In this document: positions 16,250 through 24,315 of the stretch, piece after piece
Layout of the letters: the number at the start of each line of letters is the position of its first letter
Numbering within the stretch: position 1 is the stretch's first letter
NCBI RefSeq assembly: GCF_014295035.1
Contig: NZ_CP060404.1
Coordinates: 3,250,501-3,314,500 of the forward strand
Direction: 5' to 3'
DNA from: Streptomyces buecherae
GTDB lineage: Bacteria > Actinomycetota > Actinomycetes > Streptomycetales > Streptomycetaceae
DNA length: 64,000 nt
Notes under the pieces: generated by a model
Database searches by the model: none
Seen by the model: the letters and a program-made list of their open reading frames with translations, nothing else
Told to the model about the DNA's origin: nothing
Made by a program: the position numbers and the translations under genes

Positions 16250-16783
16250 TCAGCGGCCGGACGGCCGAGGGTACACCGCGCCCGACGGCTCACCCTCGCC
16301 CTCCCGCGCGACGACGAACGCCGGGGTGATCCCCACCGCCGCCCCGAGCCCCACCGCCAGCGCCGCGTCATCCGCGCACGCCACCTCGGCCGTCGCCCAC
16401 CGGCGCCGATGCCGGCACCCGCGCTCGTGCGCGCACAGGCAGTCGGGCACCTCCACCACATCGGCGTCCGTGCACCAGCCGCCGTCCACGAGCAGCATCA
16501 GCTCGGCCGGCGCCCCGCCCACCGCCGGCCGCTCGTCAACGGCCAACACCCGCTGCAGGTTCGGCAGCCCGATCCCCACCGCGTCCGCGACCCGCGCCGC
16601 GGCCGTCACCACCCGCTCCCCGGGCCGTACGACAACGCCCGGCGGCTCCCAGACCTCCCGGTCGCGGGCCAGTTGCACCTGGAGCACGTGCGGCCAGCCG
16701 GCCGTCGTGACGTCGGACGGATCGTCCGCGATACGCGGCTTCCACACCACCAGCACCACCCGCAACCGATGCGCCCCCCTCAC
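16250..16783 (-). CDS. Degenerate Nudix-fold protein (pseudo-Nudix)
   Basis: 177 residues. HRLRVVLVVW and HVLQVQL are followed by WEPPGVVVRPGERVV and TAAARVADAVG, which align with a Nudix box (PGG....GE....AA.REv.EE.G). The box arginine R64 is kept, but the metal-binding glutamates are V65, A68 and V69. Hydrolysis of nucleoside diphosphates is therefore unlikely; a binding or regulatory role is more plausible. A Cys/His-rich stretch (CLCAHERGCRHRR) follows. The GTG at 16783 overlaps the upstream stop as GTGA. Third gene of a small operon divergent from the XRE regulator. Fold call is inferred from pattern only. Confidence 0.55.
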   Translation of the reverse strand: MRGAHRLRVVLVVWKPRIADDPSDVTTAGWPHVLQVQLARDREVWEPPGVVVRPGERVVTAAARVADAVGIGLPNLQRVLAVDERPAVGGAPAELMLLVDGGWCTDADVVEVPDCLCAHERGCRHRRRWATAEVACADDAALAVGLGAAVGITPAFVVAREGEGEPSGAVYPRPSGR

Positions 16784-17226
16784 GCGCCACCCCCGCGCCC
16801 CGACTGCCCTGGCGCCTCCGGCACCCGGAACCCACATTCCTCGGGCGTCTTCCCGTTCGCCGTCATGACCCCCGCCGCCTCGTACCCGTCCGACCAGAAA
16901 TACGCACCGGCCCCGGCAAGGGCGTCCAGGGTGAGTTGCACGTGCCGCGCATTGGGTCGGATCTCGTTCTTCTTCGCCGCCTCCATGTCGAACAGCGAGT
17001 TCTCGTACGCGAACTGGAACTCCCGGTCGGATACGGCCCGCCAGCCGCCGCCCAGGCCATTCCGCCCGCATTCGGCGAGGAAGAACCTCAGCACGACACC
17101 GGCCACGGTGTGGATTTCATGCTCGCCGGTGAGTACGTAGCGCAGGGCGCGGGTGTACCCCGCCGAGAACCCGGACTCGCCATCTGCGGCAAGCGGTACG
17201 TCGTCGGGTTCGGTCGCGTCACTCAT
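16780..17226 (-). CDS. Hypothetical protein, 148 residues
   Basis: Not recognised. It is a soluble, mixed-charge protein with segments SAGYTRALRYVLTGEHEIHTVAGVVLRFFLAECG and NARHVQLTLDALAGAGAYFW; the latter may be an amphipathic helix. There is no signal peptide or membrane helix. The ATG at 17226 lies within the end of the preceding 65-residue gene (8-bp overlap), and its stop overlaps the next start as GTGA, so it is the middle gene of a coupled three-gene operon. Its job is likely linked to the pseudo-Nudix protein and the divergent XRE regulator. Confidence 0.7.
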   Translation of the reverse strand: MSDATEPDDVPLAADGESGFSAGYTRALRYVLTGEHEIHTVAGVVLRFFLAECGRNGLGGGWRAVSDREFQFAYENSLFDMEAAKKNEIRPNARHVQLTLDALAGAGAYFWSDGYEAAGVMTANGKTPEECGFRVPEAPGQSGRGGGA

Positions 17227-17416
17227 CGGGACCCCCCGCACGGTGCCGGGGGCAGCGACAGGGCCCCCAGGCGGTGGAGAGGTACTTGGCCTCAAGTTCC
17301 CCGAGGGTCACGGTGTTTGGGTCGACGTGGACGGTGGTGGTCGGGGCGACCGGAACCGGCTGTTCGCCGGGACGTTGGCGGTAGACCCGCAGGGTCAACG
17401 TGTGCTCGCGGTTCAT
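17219..17416 (-). CDS. Small hypothetical protein, 65 residues
   Basis: Not recognised. It starts MNREHTLTLRVYRQRPGEQ and ends with a C-R-C-P-R-H motif that could contribute to metal binding, though only two cysteines are present. The ATG at 17416 heads the three-gene operon; the stop lies inside the first codons of the next gene. Divergently transcribed from the XRE regulator across a 198-bp region that contains a palindromic operator. Confidence 0.62.
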   Translation of the reverse strand: MNREHTLTLRVYRQRPGEQPVPVAPTTTVHVDPNTVTLGELEAKYLSTAWGPCRCPRHRAGGPDE

Positions 17417-17566
17417 GAGCGGTGCTCGTTCCTCACGACGGCTAACAACGTCACTGCTACGCAGCAGAGTTGGCGCATGGCGACACGCACTCTGAACGCG
17501 GTGACAGATGGTGATCGATTCCTCACAGGATTGCCCTACGAGGGCTACGCTCACAACCGACGACCT

Positions 17567-17589
17567 GGTACCTGGGAGCCGCAGGTACC
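17567..17589. promoter_or_regulatory. Palindromic operator upstream of the XRE regulator
   Basis: GGTACCTG (17567-17574) and CAGGTACC (17582-17589) form a perfect 8-bp inverted repeat with a 7-nt centre, ending 25 bp before the regulator's ATG. A likely autoregulatory site that could also affect the divergent operon. Confidence 0.6.
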
Positions 17590-17614
17590 GCCCGGACACG
17601 AGGAAGCCACGCGA

Positions 17615-18445
17615 ATGAAACTCCAGGTGATGCCCAGTGAGGGTGACAGGGCCACGGCACGCACGCTCCCGGGGCGGCACCTCAAGCGCTTGCGCGAACA
17701 GTCGGGCCTCTCACTCCGCGCGCTGGCGGAAAAGCTGCACTACCCGCACTCGTACATCAGCCGCGTCGAACACCATGAACAGCTACCGTCCGAAGCGCTG
17801 GCGAACGCGTTGGACGAGTCTTTCTCGACCGGCGGTTTATTCGTTGACCTGCTCACCATCGCCCAGGACTCCATGGTGACCAGGCAAAGTCGCGACTGTT
17901 TTCCCCTGGAAGCCAGATCCATTCGCATTCAGGTCATCAGCAGCAACCTGGTGCCCGGGTTATTGCAGACCGAGGAGTACGCCAGAGGGGCGTTCTCGCT
18001 CGGACTCGCGAGGGCGGACTTGCCCGCCCTGGAGGAGATCGTGGCATTCCGACTACGGAGGCAGGAGCTCTTCACACGCGAAGACCCCCCGCAGTACTGG
18101 GCCATCATGGATGAGTCGGCCCTGCGGCGGTTGACCGCCGATCCTCGCCTCATGGTCATCCAGCTAGAGCACCTGCTCCACGTCGCGGCAGAGCCCCACA
18201 TCAACATCCAGGTCATGCCGCTCAGCGAGCCCTTCCATCCAGTGATGGGCGGCAGTCTCACCCTGCTGACGCTGGAGAACGGAACGACAACGGCCCTGCT
18301 GGAAAGCTTCGCCTCTGGCGAGGTAATTTCCGCCCCGCGACAAGTCGTTGACCATTTGCACAGGTTCAATGTGGCCTGTGCGCAGGCTCTGACACCGGCC
18401 GACTCACTCGACCTGATCCGCCGCTACTTGCGGGAGTACGGGTAA
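17615..18445 (+). CDS. Scr1-type XRE (helix-turn-helix/DUF5753) regulator with two TTA codons
   Basis: 276 residues. The N-terminal helix-turn-helix (LKRLREQSGLSLRALAEKLHYPHSYISRVE) is followed by the DUF5753 sensor region (VPGLLQTEEYARG, RQELFTREDPPQYWAIMDESALRR, INIQVMPLSEPFHPVMGGSL). This is the antitoxin-like regulator of Scr1/DUF397 pairs in Streptomyces. No DUF397 gene follows; the next gene is a convergent SDR. Codons 75 (17837-17839) and 116 (17960-17962) are TTA, so full translation should need the bldA tRNA. GAGGAAG lies 8-9 bases upstream of ATG 17615, fixing the start. Divergent from the three-gene operon with the pseudo-Nudix protein, its most likely target. Confidence 0.85.
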   Translation: MKLQVMPSEGDRATARTLPGRHLKRLREQSGLSLRALAEKLHYPHSYISRVEHHEQLPSEALANALDESFSTGGLFVDLLTIAQDSMVTRQSRDCFPLEARSIRIQVISSNLVPGLLQTEEYARGAFSLGLARADLPALEEIVAFRLRRQELFTREDPPQYWAIMDESALRRLTADPRLMVIQLEHLLHVAAEPHINIQVMPLSEPFHPVMGGSLTLLTLENGTTTALLESFASGEVISAPRQVVDHLHRFNVACAQALTPADSLDLIRRYLREYG

Positions 18446-18451
18446 ACGACA

Positions 18452-18486
18452 CGCGCGGCGAGCGATCCGCCCCCGCCCGCCGCGCG
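18452..18486. terminator. Hairpin between convergent genes
   Basis: CGCGCGGC (18452-18459) pairs with GCCGCGCG (18479-18486), 8 bp, in the 46-bp gap between the XRE and SDR stops. Probably works in both directions. Confidence 0.55.
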
Positions 18487-18491
18487 AGGCG

Positions 18492-19274
18492 CTACTCCCC
18501 CGACAAAGCCCGCCGCAACCCGACATTGCTCACCAGCAACCCGCCATCAACCGGCAAGGTCACCCCGGTAATCCACGCCGCGTCGCTCGACGCGAGAAAC
18601 GTGATCGCCGCCGCGATGTCCTCGGGCTCGCCCACGCGGCCCAGCGGATACTGCGCGCTCGCCAGCCGCAGCGACTCCTCACGACCGGCCCACACCGGCG
18701 TACGCACCGTGCCGGGCGCGACCAGGTTGACCCGTACGCCGCGCGGCGCCGCGTGGCCGGCGAGCGTGCGCGTCAGGCTGGCCAACCCCGCCTTGGCGGC
18801 GCTGTAGGCGTGGTTGCCGAAGTCCTGTTCGCCGTTGACCGATCCGACGCTGACGATCGCGCCCCGGCCACCCGCCTTGGCCAGCTCCGGGAGCGCGGCA
18901 CGCGCGCACCGGAACGCGCCGGTCAGCGTGATGTCGAGGTCCCGTTCCCACTCCTCGTCGCCCTGGTCCTCGAAGAGTTCGGTGTCCGGGTTGCACGACA
19001 GGGCGTTGTTGACCAGCACGTCGAGCGCGCCGAACCGTTCGACGGCCGCGCGCACCGCGGCCTCCACGGCCGCCCGGTCCGCCACGTCACACGCGAGCCC
19101 GTGGGCCACGCCGCCCGCCGCCCGGATCTCCTCGGCGACCTCCGCCGCGCGCGCCCCGTCGAGGTCGGTGACGAGCACGCTCGCCCCCTCGTCGGCGAAC
19201 CTGCGGGCCGTGACCGCGCCAATGCCACGGGCCGCGCCGGTGATCAGTACGCCGTACCCCTCGAACCGCCGCAT
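18492..19274 (-). CDS. Short-chain dehydrogenase/reductase
   Basis: 260 residues, classical SDR length. The NAD(P)-binding motif TGAARGIG is at about 13-20, the NNA motif in DVLVNNAL, the catalytic serine in IVSVGSVNG, and the Y-S-A-A-K catalytic pair near residue 155. An Asp after the second strand (VTDLDG) favours NAD. A late PVDGG motif is present. Substrate is unknown; it lies downstream of a serine hydrolase on the same strand, 129 bp away, and may be a separate unit. Confidence 0.85.
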   Translation of the reverse strand: MRRFEGYGVLITGAARGIGAVTARRFADEGASVLVTDLDGARAAEVAEEIRAAGGVAHGLACDVADRAAVEAAVRAAVERFGALDVLVNNALSCNPDTELFEDQGDEEWERDLDITLTGAFRCARAALPELAKAGGRGAIVSVGSVNGEQDFGNHAYSAAKAGLASLTRTLAGHAAPRGVRVNLVAPGTVRTPVWAGREESLRLASAQYPLGRVGEPEDIAAAITFLASSDAAWITGVTLPVDGGLLVSNVGLRRALSGE

Positions 19275-19403
19275 CGGGTGCCGCCCTTCCGCCGTTGATC
19301 ATCTGGTCTCGGCAGGGTAAGCGGCGAGCGCGCTCGGCGTAAGGGATGGCACGGCGGATGTGGTCCCGCGCCCGGCGCTGCGGGGCGGGCGGTTCGCGAC
19401 AGC

Positions 19404-20702
19404 TCAGCCCAGGCTGCGGTGGATGGCCCGGGCCAGCGCCTGGGCGCGCGGGTCGGCCGTCACGTTCTTCTGCATGCCGTTGGTGACGTAGCCGAACGCG
19501 ATGCCCGACTCCGGGTCGGCGAAGGCCAGCGAGCCACCCCGGCCCGGGTGCCCGAACGAGCCGGGCGCCAGCAGCGGCGCCGCCGAACCGTGCAGCATGT
19601 AGCCGAGCCCGAAGCGCGTGTGGACCACCAACACCTCGTCCGGGCCCGCCGACTCCTCCGTACGCGCCAGGGTCAGCGTCGCCGGCGCGAACAGCCGCCG
19701 GGCGCCGGCCAGCGCCCCCGCCGCTCCCCCGGCAGCCGCCGCGTCCGCCGCGTCCGACACCAGGCCGTGGCCCGGGTCCGGCGCCACGTCGCCGATGAGC
19801 GCGGCGTAGAAGCGGGCCAGGGCGCGGGCGGTGGCCACGGCGCCGGAGGCGGGGAGTTCGGCGGCGCGGTAGGCCGGGGCGTTCTCGTCGGGCAGCGGGT
19901 CGATCACGCCGAAGGCCCGCCGGGTCAGGGACGCCGGGTCCCGGTAGGCGTCGGCCACGGTCTGCTTCGCCCGCACCCGCAGCCCCCGCGACGCCGGCGG
20001 CGCGGGCGCCTCGATCGCGGCCATCCGGCCCACCCGGTGCCGCTCGGCGTCCGGGAGTCCGATCCACAGGTCGAGCCCCAGCGGGCCGGCTATCTCCTCG
20101 GCCACCCAGGTGCCGAGGGTGCGGCCGGTGATGCGGCGCACCAACTCGCCGATGAGCCAACCGTAGGTGTGCGCGTGGTACCCGTGCGCCGTGCCCGGCG
20201 CCCACTGCGGCGCCTGCGCGGCCAGCGCCCGTGGCCCGCTGACCCCGTCCAGCGCCTCGGCCGGGCTGAGCGGCGTGTCCAGGACGGGCAGGCCGGCCCG
20301 GTGCGAGAGCAGGTGCCGGACGAGGACGCGCTCCTTGCCGTTCGCCTTGAACTCCGGCCAGTACGTGCCCACCGGGGCGTCCAGGTCCACCAGCCCGCGC
20401 TGGTGCAGCAGCAGCGGCACCGCCGCGGCCACGCCCTTGGTCGCCGAGCGGACGACCTGCGCCGTCCCGGCCTCCCAGGGCGCCGCGCGCTCCGGCTCGG
20501 CCTGGCCCCCGGGGTCCTCGGCCTCCCGCGCGGTGGTCGGGCCGTCCGCGTCCCGGACACCGCCCCACAGGTCGACGACCTTGGTGCCGTCCCGGTAGAC
20601 GGTCACCGCGGCCCCCCGCTCGCCGCGCTGCGCGAAGTTGGCCGCGAACGCGTCCCGGACCGGTTCGAAACCGGGCGCCACCGTGCCCTGGACGTCCACC
20701 AC
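19404..20702 (-). CDS. Serine hydrolase of the beta-lactamase/EstB family
   Basis: 432 residues without a signal peptide. Class C/EstB-type motifs are present in order: S-A-T-K in VVRSATKGVAAAVPLLL, the tyrosine motif in GYHAHTYGWLIGELV, and a late H-P-G-R-G-G-S in place of the KTG box. Such cytoplasmic members hydrolyse esters rather than beta-lactams. The protein is intact and of usual length. Start is the GTG at 20702, the first of two consecutive GTG codons, with GGGAG about ten bases upstream. Confidence 0.83.
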   Translation of the reverse strand: MVDVQGTVAPGFEPVRDAFAANFAQRGERGAAVTVYRDGTKVVDLWGGVRDADGPTTAREAEDPGGQAEPERAAPWEAGTAQVVRSATKGVAAAVPLLLHQRGLVDLDAPVGTYWPEFKANGKERVLVRHLLSHRAGLPVLDTPLSPAEALDGVSGPRALAAQAPQWAPGTAHGYHAHTYGWLIGELVRRITGRTLGTWVAEEIAGPLGLDLWIGLPDAERHRVGRMAAIEAPAPPASRGLRVRAKQTVADAYRDPASLTRRAFGVIDPLPDENAPAYRAAELPASGAVATARALARFYAALIGDVAPDPGHGLVSDAADAAAAGGAAGALAGARRLFAPATLTLARTEESAGPDEVLVVHTRFGLGYMLHGSAAPLLAPGSFGHPGRGGSLAFADPESGIAFGYVTNGMQKNVTADPRAQALARAIHRSLG

Positions 20703-21120
20703 TGTTGTCTACTCCCACGTTCCGTTTCGCCGCGCTGTGCACCCTCCATGGTGCAATGCGTCCCGTGGCCGTCTTATGCCGGGTCCCGGCCTGCCCGATC
20801 ACCGCCGCGCCACCGCGAAGCCACCCAAAGCGGGGCGGGCCCGGCGGGGGCCGGCGGAGAGCGCCGGCGAAGGACAGCGACGAACTGGCCGCGCGGCCCC
20901 CGGACCCGGTACGCGGGCACGCGGAAAACGCCGACGGCGACCCCCTGCCCCAGGGAGCCGCCGCCGTTCTCACTACGCGTGCCTGTCCCCGTCCCCACGG
21001 GCAGGCACTGCCCGGTCGGCGGGAGGAATGCCCCCTCCCGCGTTCCCGGGCGTCTGGTCGGTGGTCGCTGACCACCGGGGGCCGCCGAGGCCATGGCGCT
21101 CGGCCGGCGGCGGCCCGGTC
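20703..21120. other. Intergenic region without a gene
   Basis: About 420 bp between the MMPL transporter terminator and the serine hydrolase start, both on the minus strand. Only shadow frames are present. It should carry the serine hydrolase promoter; no clear boxes or regulator sites are visible. Confidence 0.55.
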
Positions 21121-21154
21121 GGTCCGCGCGGGCCCCGGAGGGACCGCGCGGACC
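21121..21154 (-). terminator. Terminator after the MMPL transporter
   Basis: Perfect 11-bp inverted repeat (21121-21131 with 21144-21154) and a 12-nt loop, beginning 5 bp beyond the MMPL stop. Confidence 0.7.
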
Positions 21155-21159
21155 CGTGC

Positions 21160-23394
21160 TCACACCCGGGTCAGTCGCGCGTCCGGGTCGGAGTCCTGCC
21201 GCACCTGGTTCGGGTCGCCCAGCTCCTTGTGCAGCTTCTCGCCCTCCACGTCCACGTTCGGCAGGATCTTGTCCAACCAGCCGGGCAGCCACCAGGCGCT
21301 CTTGCCGAGCAGCCCGAGCACCGCCGGGACGATGGTCATGCGGACGATGAAGGCGTCGAACAGCACCGCGATCGCGAGGCCGAAGCCGATCATCTTGACC
21401 ATCTGGTCGTGCGAGCCGATGAAGCCCGCGAAGACGCTGATCATGATGACGGCCGCCGCCGACACCACGCGGGCGCCGTGCGTGAAGCCGGTCACCACGG
21501 CCTGCTCGGGGCTCTCGCCGTGGACGTACGCCTCGCGCATACGGGTCACGAGGAACACCTCGTAGTCCATCGCGAGACCGAAGACCACACCGATCATGAA
21601 GATCGGCATCATGCTCATCACCGGGCCGGTCTGCTCGACACCGAACAGGCCCGACAGCCAGCCCCACTGGAAGACCGCGACCACGGCGCCGAGCGCCGCG
21701 ACGACGGAGAGCAGGAAGCCGAGCGCCGCCTTGAGCGGAACCAGGATGGAGCGGAAGACGATCATCAGCAGCAGGAAGGCCAGGCCCACCACGAGCGCGA
21801 GGTAGGGCACCAGCGCGTCGTTCAGCTTCGCCGACACGTCGATGTTCATCGCCGTGGTGCCGGTGACCAGGACCCTGGCCCCGGTCTCACCCTGCCAGCC
21901 GTCCGCCCTGTCGCGGATGTTGGCGACCAGGTCCTCGGTCTCCAGGCTGCTCGGCTTGGAGTCCGGGACGACGGTGACCGTCGCGGTGTCGCCGGCCTTG
22001 TTGAACGCCGGGTCGGTGACGCTGGCGACGTCGTCCAGCTTCTTGATGCTGGCGGCGACGGTCTTGGCGGCCGCCGTCGCGTCCTTGGCCTTGGCCCCGT
22101 CCACGACCACCATGAGCGGGCCGTTGAAGCCGGCGCCGAAGCCCTCGGACACCAGGTCGTACGCCTTGCGCTGGGTGGTGCTCGTCGGCTGCGCGCCGTC
22201 GTCCGGCAGGCCGAGTTCCAGCTTGCCGACCGGGGCCGCCGCCGCGCCGAGCGCGACCACGCCGAAGAGCAGCACGGCCACCGGGCGGCGGAGCACGAAG
22301 CGTGCCCAGCGGGTGCCCATCTTGGGCTTGTCGGAGATCGGCGGGACGCCGTTCTCGCTCTTCTTGCGGGCCTTGCGGCCGTAGATCCGCTTTCCGGCGA
22401 AGCCGAGCAGCGCCGGGATCATGCTGATGGCGATGAGGACGGCGATGGCCACGGTGCCGGCCGCCGCGAAGCCCATCTTGCTGAGCACCGGGATGTTGAC
22501 GACCGCGAGGCCGACCAGCGCGATGATGACGGTCAGACCGGCGAAGACCACCGCGGAGCCCGCGGTGCCGACGGCGCGCCCGGCCGCTTCCTCGCGCTCC
22601 CTGCCCTCGGCCAGTTCGGCCCGGTACCGGGAGACGATGAACAGCGCGTAGTCGATGCCGACCGCGAGGCCGATCATCATGGCCAGTGTGGAGGTGGTGT
22701 TGCCCAGGTTGAGCACGTTGGCCAGGGCGGTGATGGAGGCGATGCCGATGCCGACGCCGATCAGGGCGGTCAGCAGCGGGAGCCCCGCGGCCACCAGCGA
22801 GCCGAACGTGATGATGAGGACCACCGCGGAGACGGCGATACCGATGATCTCGGTCGCGCCCTGCTCGGGCATGGCCTCCAGCGCGTCGCCGCCGATCTCG
22901 ACGGTCGGGTTCTTGCCGCCCTTGTCGTCGTACTCGACCACCGCTTCCTTCAGGCCGTCCTTGGTCGCGTCCTCAAGTTCCATCGAGGTGACCTTGTAGG
23001 TGGCCGTGGTGAAGGCGGTGGTGCCGTCCTTGCTGACGGTGCCCTCCGCGAACGGGTCGCCGATGCGGCTCAGTTCGTCGGAGCTCTTCTTGACGTCCGC
23101 GATGACCTTGAGAACTTCCTTCTTGTTCTCCGGGTCGGTGATCTTCTCGTTGCTGGGCGCGTGGAAGACGATGCGGGCGCTGGCGCCGTCGGCGTTGGCC
23201 TCGGGCGAGCGCTTCTCCATCAGGTCGAAGGCTTCTTGCGCCTCCGTGCCGGGAACGGAGAAGCTCTCGTTGGTCGGCTTGGAGGCAGTGGCGGCGCCGG
23301 TGATGGCGATCGCCAAGAGCGCTACCCAGAACAAGGCGACGAGCCGGCGTCGCCTGAAGGCGAATCGGCCGAGCTTGTATAGGAAGGTGGCCAC
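21160..23394 (-). CDS. MMPL family (RND-type) transporter
   Basis: 744 residues. One N-terminal helix (RLVALFWVALLAIAITGAA) is followed by a ~150-residue external domain and a block of helices, and this pattern repeats in the second half, giving about 12 membrane segments. Conserved MMPL features include AMMIGLAVGIDYALFIVSRYR in the first half and GVVFGLAMDYEVFLVTRMRE in the second, the acidic/aromatic motifs of the proton relay. Actinobacterial MMPL proteins export lipids or antibiotics. It lies 105 bp downstream of a TetR gene on the same strand, so it is very likely controlled by it and may export a toxic compound or envelope lipid. Confidence 0.88.
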   Translation of the reverse strand: MATFLYKLGRFAFRRRRLVALFWVALLAIAITGAATASKPTNESFSVPGTEAQEAFDLMEKRSPEANADGASARIVFHAPSNEKITDPENKKEVLKVIADVKKSSDELSRIGDPFAEGTVSKDGTTAFTTATYKVTSMELEDATKDGLKEAVVEYDDKGGKNPTVEIGGDALEAMPEQGATEIIGIAVSAVVLIITFGSLVAAGLPLLTALIGVGIGIASITALANVLNLGNTTSTLAMMIGLAVGIDYALFIVSRYRAELAEGREREEAAGRAVGTAGSAVVFAGLTVIIALVGLAVVNIPVLSKMGFAAAGTVAIAVLIAISMIPALLGFAGKRIYGRKARKKSENGVPPISDKPKMGTRWARFVLRRPVAVLLFGVVALGAAAAPVGKLELGLPDDGAQPTSTTQRKAYDLVSEGFGAGFNGPLMVVVDGAKAKDATAAAKTVAASIKKLDDVASVTDPAFNKAGDTATVTVVPDSKPSSLETEDLVANIRDRADGWQGETGARVLVTGTTAMNIDVSAKLNDALVPYLALVVGLAFLLLMIVFRSILVPLKAALGFLLSVVAALGAVVAVFQWGWLSGLFGVEQTGPVMSMMPIFMIGVVFGLAMDYEVFLVTRMREAYVHGESPEQAVVTGFTHGARVVSAAAVIMISVFAGFIGSHDQMVKMIGFGLAIAVLFDAFIVRMTIVPAVLGLLGKSAWWLPGWLDKILPNVDVEGEKLHKELGDPNQVRQDSDPDARLTRV

Positions 23395-23499
23395 GAGAAG
23401 GGGTGCTCCCGTCGAGATAGTGGAGTGGCAGGGACGTGCAGGACCAGCCCAGCGACGAGAGCGGCGCGCTGGGATGGGGACGTTCGGGTGAAACCGAAT

Positions 23500-24129
23500 C
23501 TAGGTGACGGCCAGGCTTGCGGTGACGTCAGGGTCGGCGCCGAGAGCGGGGAGGATCACGGCGTCGATGTACTCGTAGAGAAAGGCGTCGTCCGCGTGCG
23601 CGGCGTCGATCAGCGGACGGGCCACGAAGGCCCCGGTCATCATGTGCGGCACGAAGTGCATGGCGGGCGTTCCCGCGGCGATCTCCCCCCGGGCGACGGC
23701 ACGGGTCAGCAGCTTTTCGAGAGCGGTGAGTTCGGGGGCGATGAGCAGCTCCCGAAGCGCCTGCTCCAGGTCTTTGTTGTCGTGCGCCGCGTGGGCGAGC
23801 CCGCGCAGCAGATCCGCGTCACGCTCCGCGTTGTGCTCTCCGCAACGCACCATCTCGCGCAGATCGCCCCGGAGCGAACCGGTGTCGATCTTTTCGAGCG
23901 CGACCGGCTTGAGCGACCGCAGCGCGGTCGCCACCAGCTCCGGCTTGCCTCTCCACTGGCGGTAGAGCGTGGCCTTGCTGGCTCGCGTGCGAGCGGCGAC
24001 GGCGTCCATCGTGAGCGCCTCATAACCCACCTCGCGGAGCAGGTCGATGACGGCGGCGTACAGCTCACCCTCCCGCTCGGGGGTCAGCCTGCTACGCCGC
24101 GACGTGGTCTTGGGTACTGCGACCTGCAT
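23500..24129 (-). CDS. TetR family repressor of the MMPL transporter
   Basis: 209 residues. The N-terminal DNA-binding domain reads LREVGYEALTMDAVAARTRASKATLYRQWRGKPELV, the standard TetR helix-turn-helix with the KATLYR.W signature. The C-terminal ligand domain contains HFVPHMMTGAF. It is the first gene of the unit with the MMPL transporter. Two palindromes with identical CGAAAC/GTTTCG half-sites lie 20-80 bp upstream of its ATG, so autorepression is expected, and the divergent Tricorn gene may share the control. Confidence 0.87.
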   Translation of the reverse strand: MQVAVPKTTSRRSRLTPEREGELYAAVIDLLREVGYEALTMDAVAARTRASKATLYRQWRGKPELVATALRSLKPVALEKIDTGSLRGDLREMVRCGEHNAERDADLLRGLAHAAHDNKDLEQALRELLIAPELTALEKLLTRAVARGEIAAGTPAMHFVPHMMTGAFVARPLIDAAHADDAFLYEYIDAVILPALGADPDVTASLAVT

Positions 24130-24148
24130 GGGTCCACCCCCATTCCGA

Positions 24149-24208
24149 ACGAAACGGTTTCGTACTCGCTCAGCATACGTCGCGCGTCAACGAAACGATG
24201 ACGTTTCG
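24149..24208. promoter_or_regulatory. Paired TetR operators
   Basis: Site 1, ACGAAACGGTTTCGT (24149-24163), is a perfect palindrome. Site 2 (24191-24208) has CGAAACG and CGTTTCG arms separated by ATGA. Both lie in the 186-bp gap between tetR and the divergent protease gene; the shared half-sites point to the same repressor. Confidence 0.75.
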
Positions 24209-24315
24209 CTCGTGTTCTGCGTCACAGCGCAACCATGCGCGGGTAAAACACCTCGCACGCAGGAAGTGCGCCCGACCGAGTTGCCGCGCGACCCCGGGAC
24301 CGAAAGCATGGACGG

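Noticed and set aside
11239..16329. 1696-codon open frame on the plus strand
   Set aside because: It runs antisense to the caspase-like/solute-binding gene and overlaps the GNAT and EamA genes. Its translation is Arg/Gly-rich low-complexity sequence, typical of a third-position GC shadow.
20638..23382. 914-codon frame antisense to the MMPL transporter
   Set aside because: Its translation is rich in His/Asp/Arg with no domain, while the opposite strand has a complete MMPL protein with conserved motifs.
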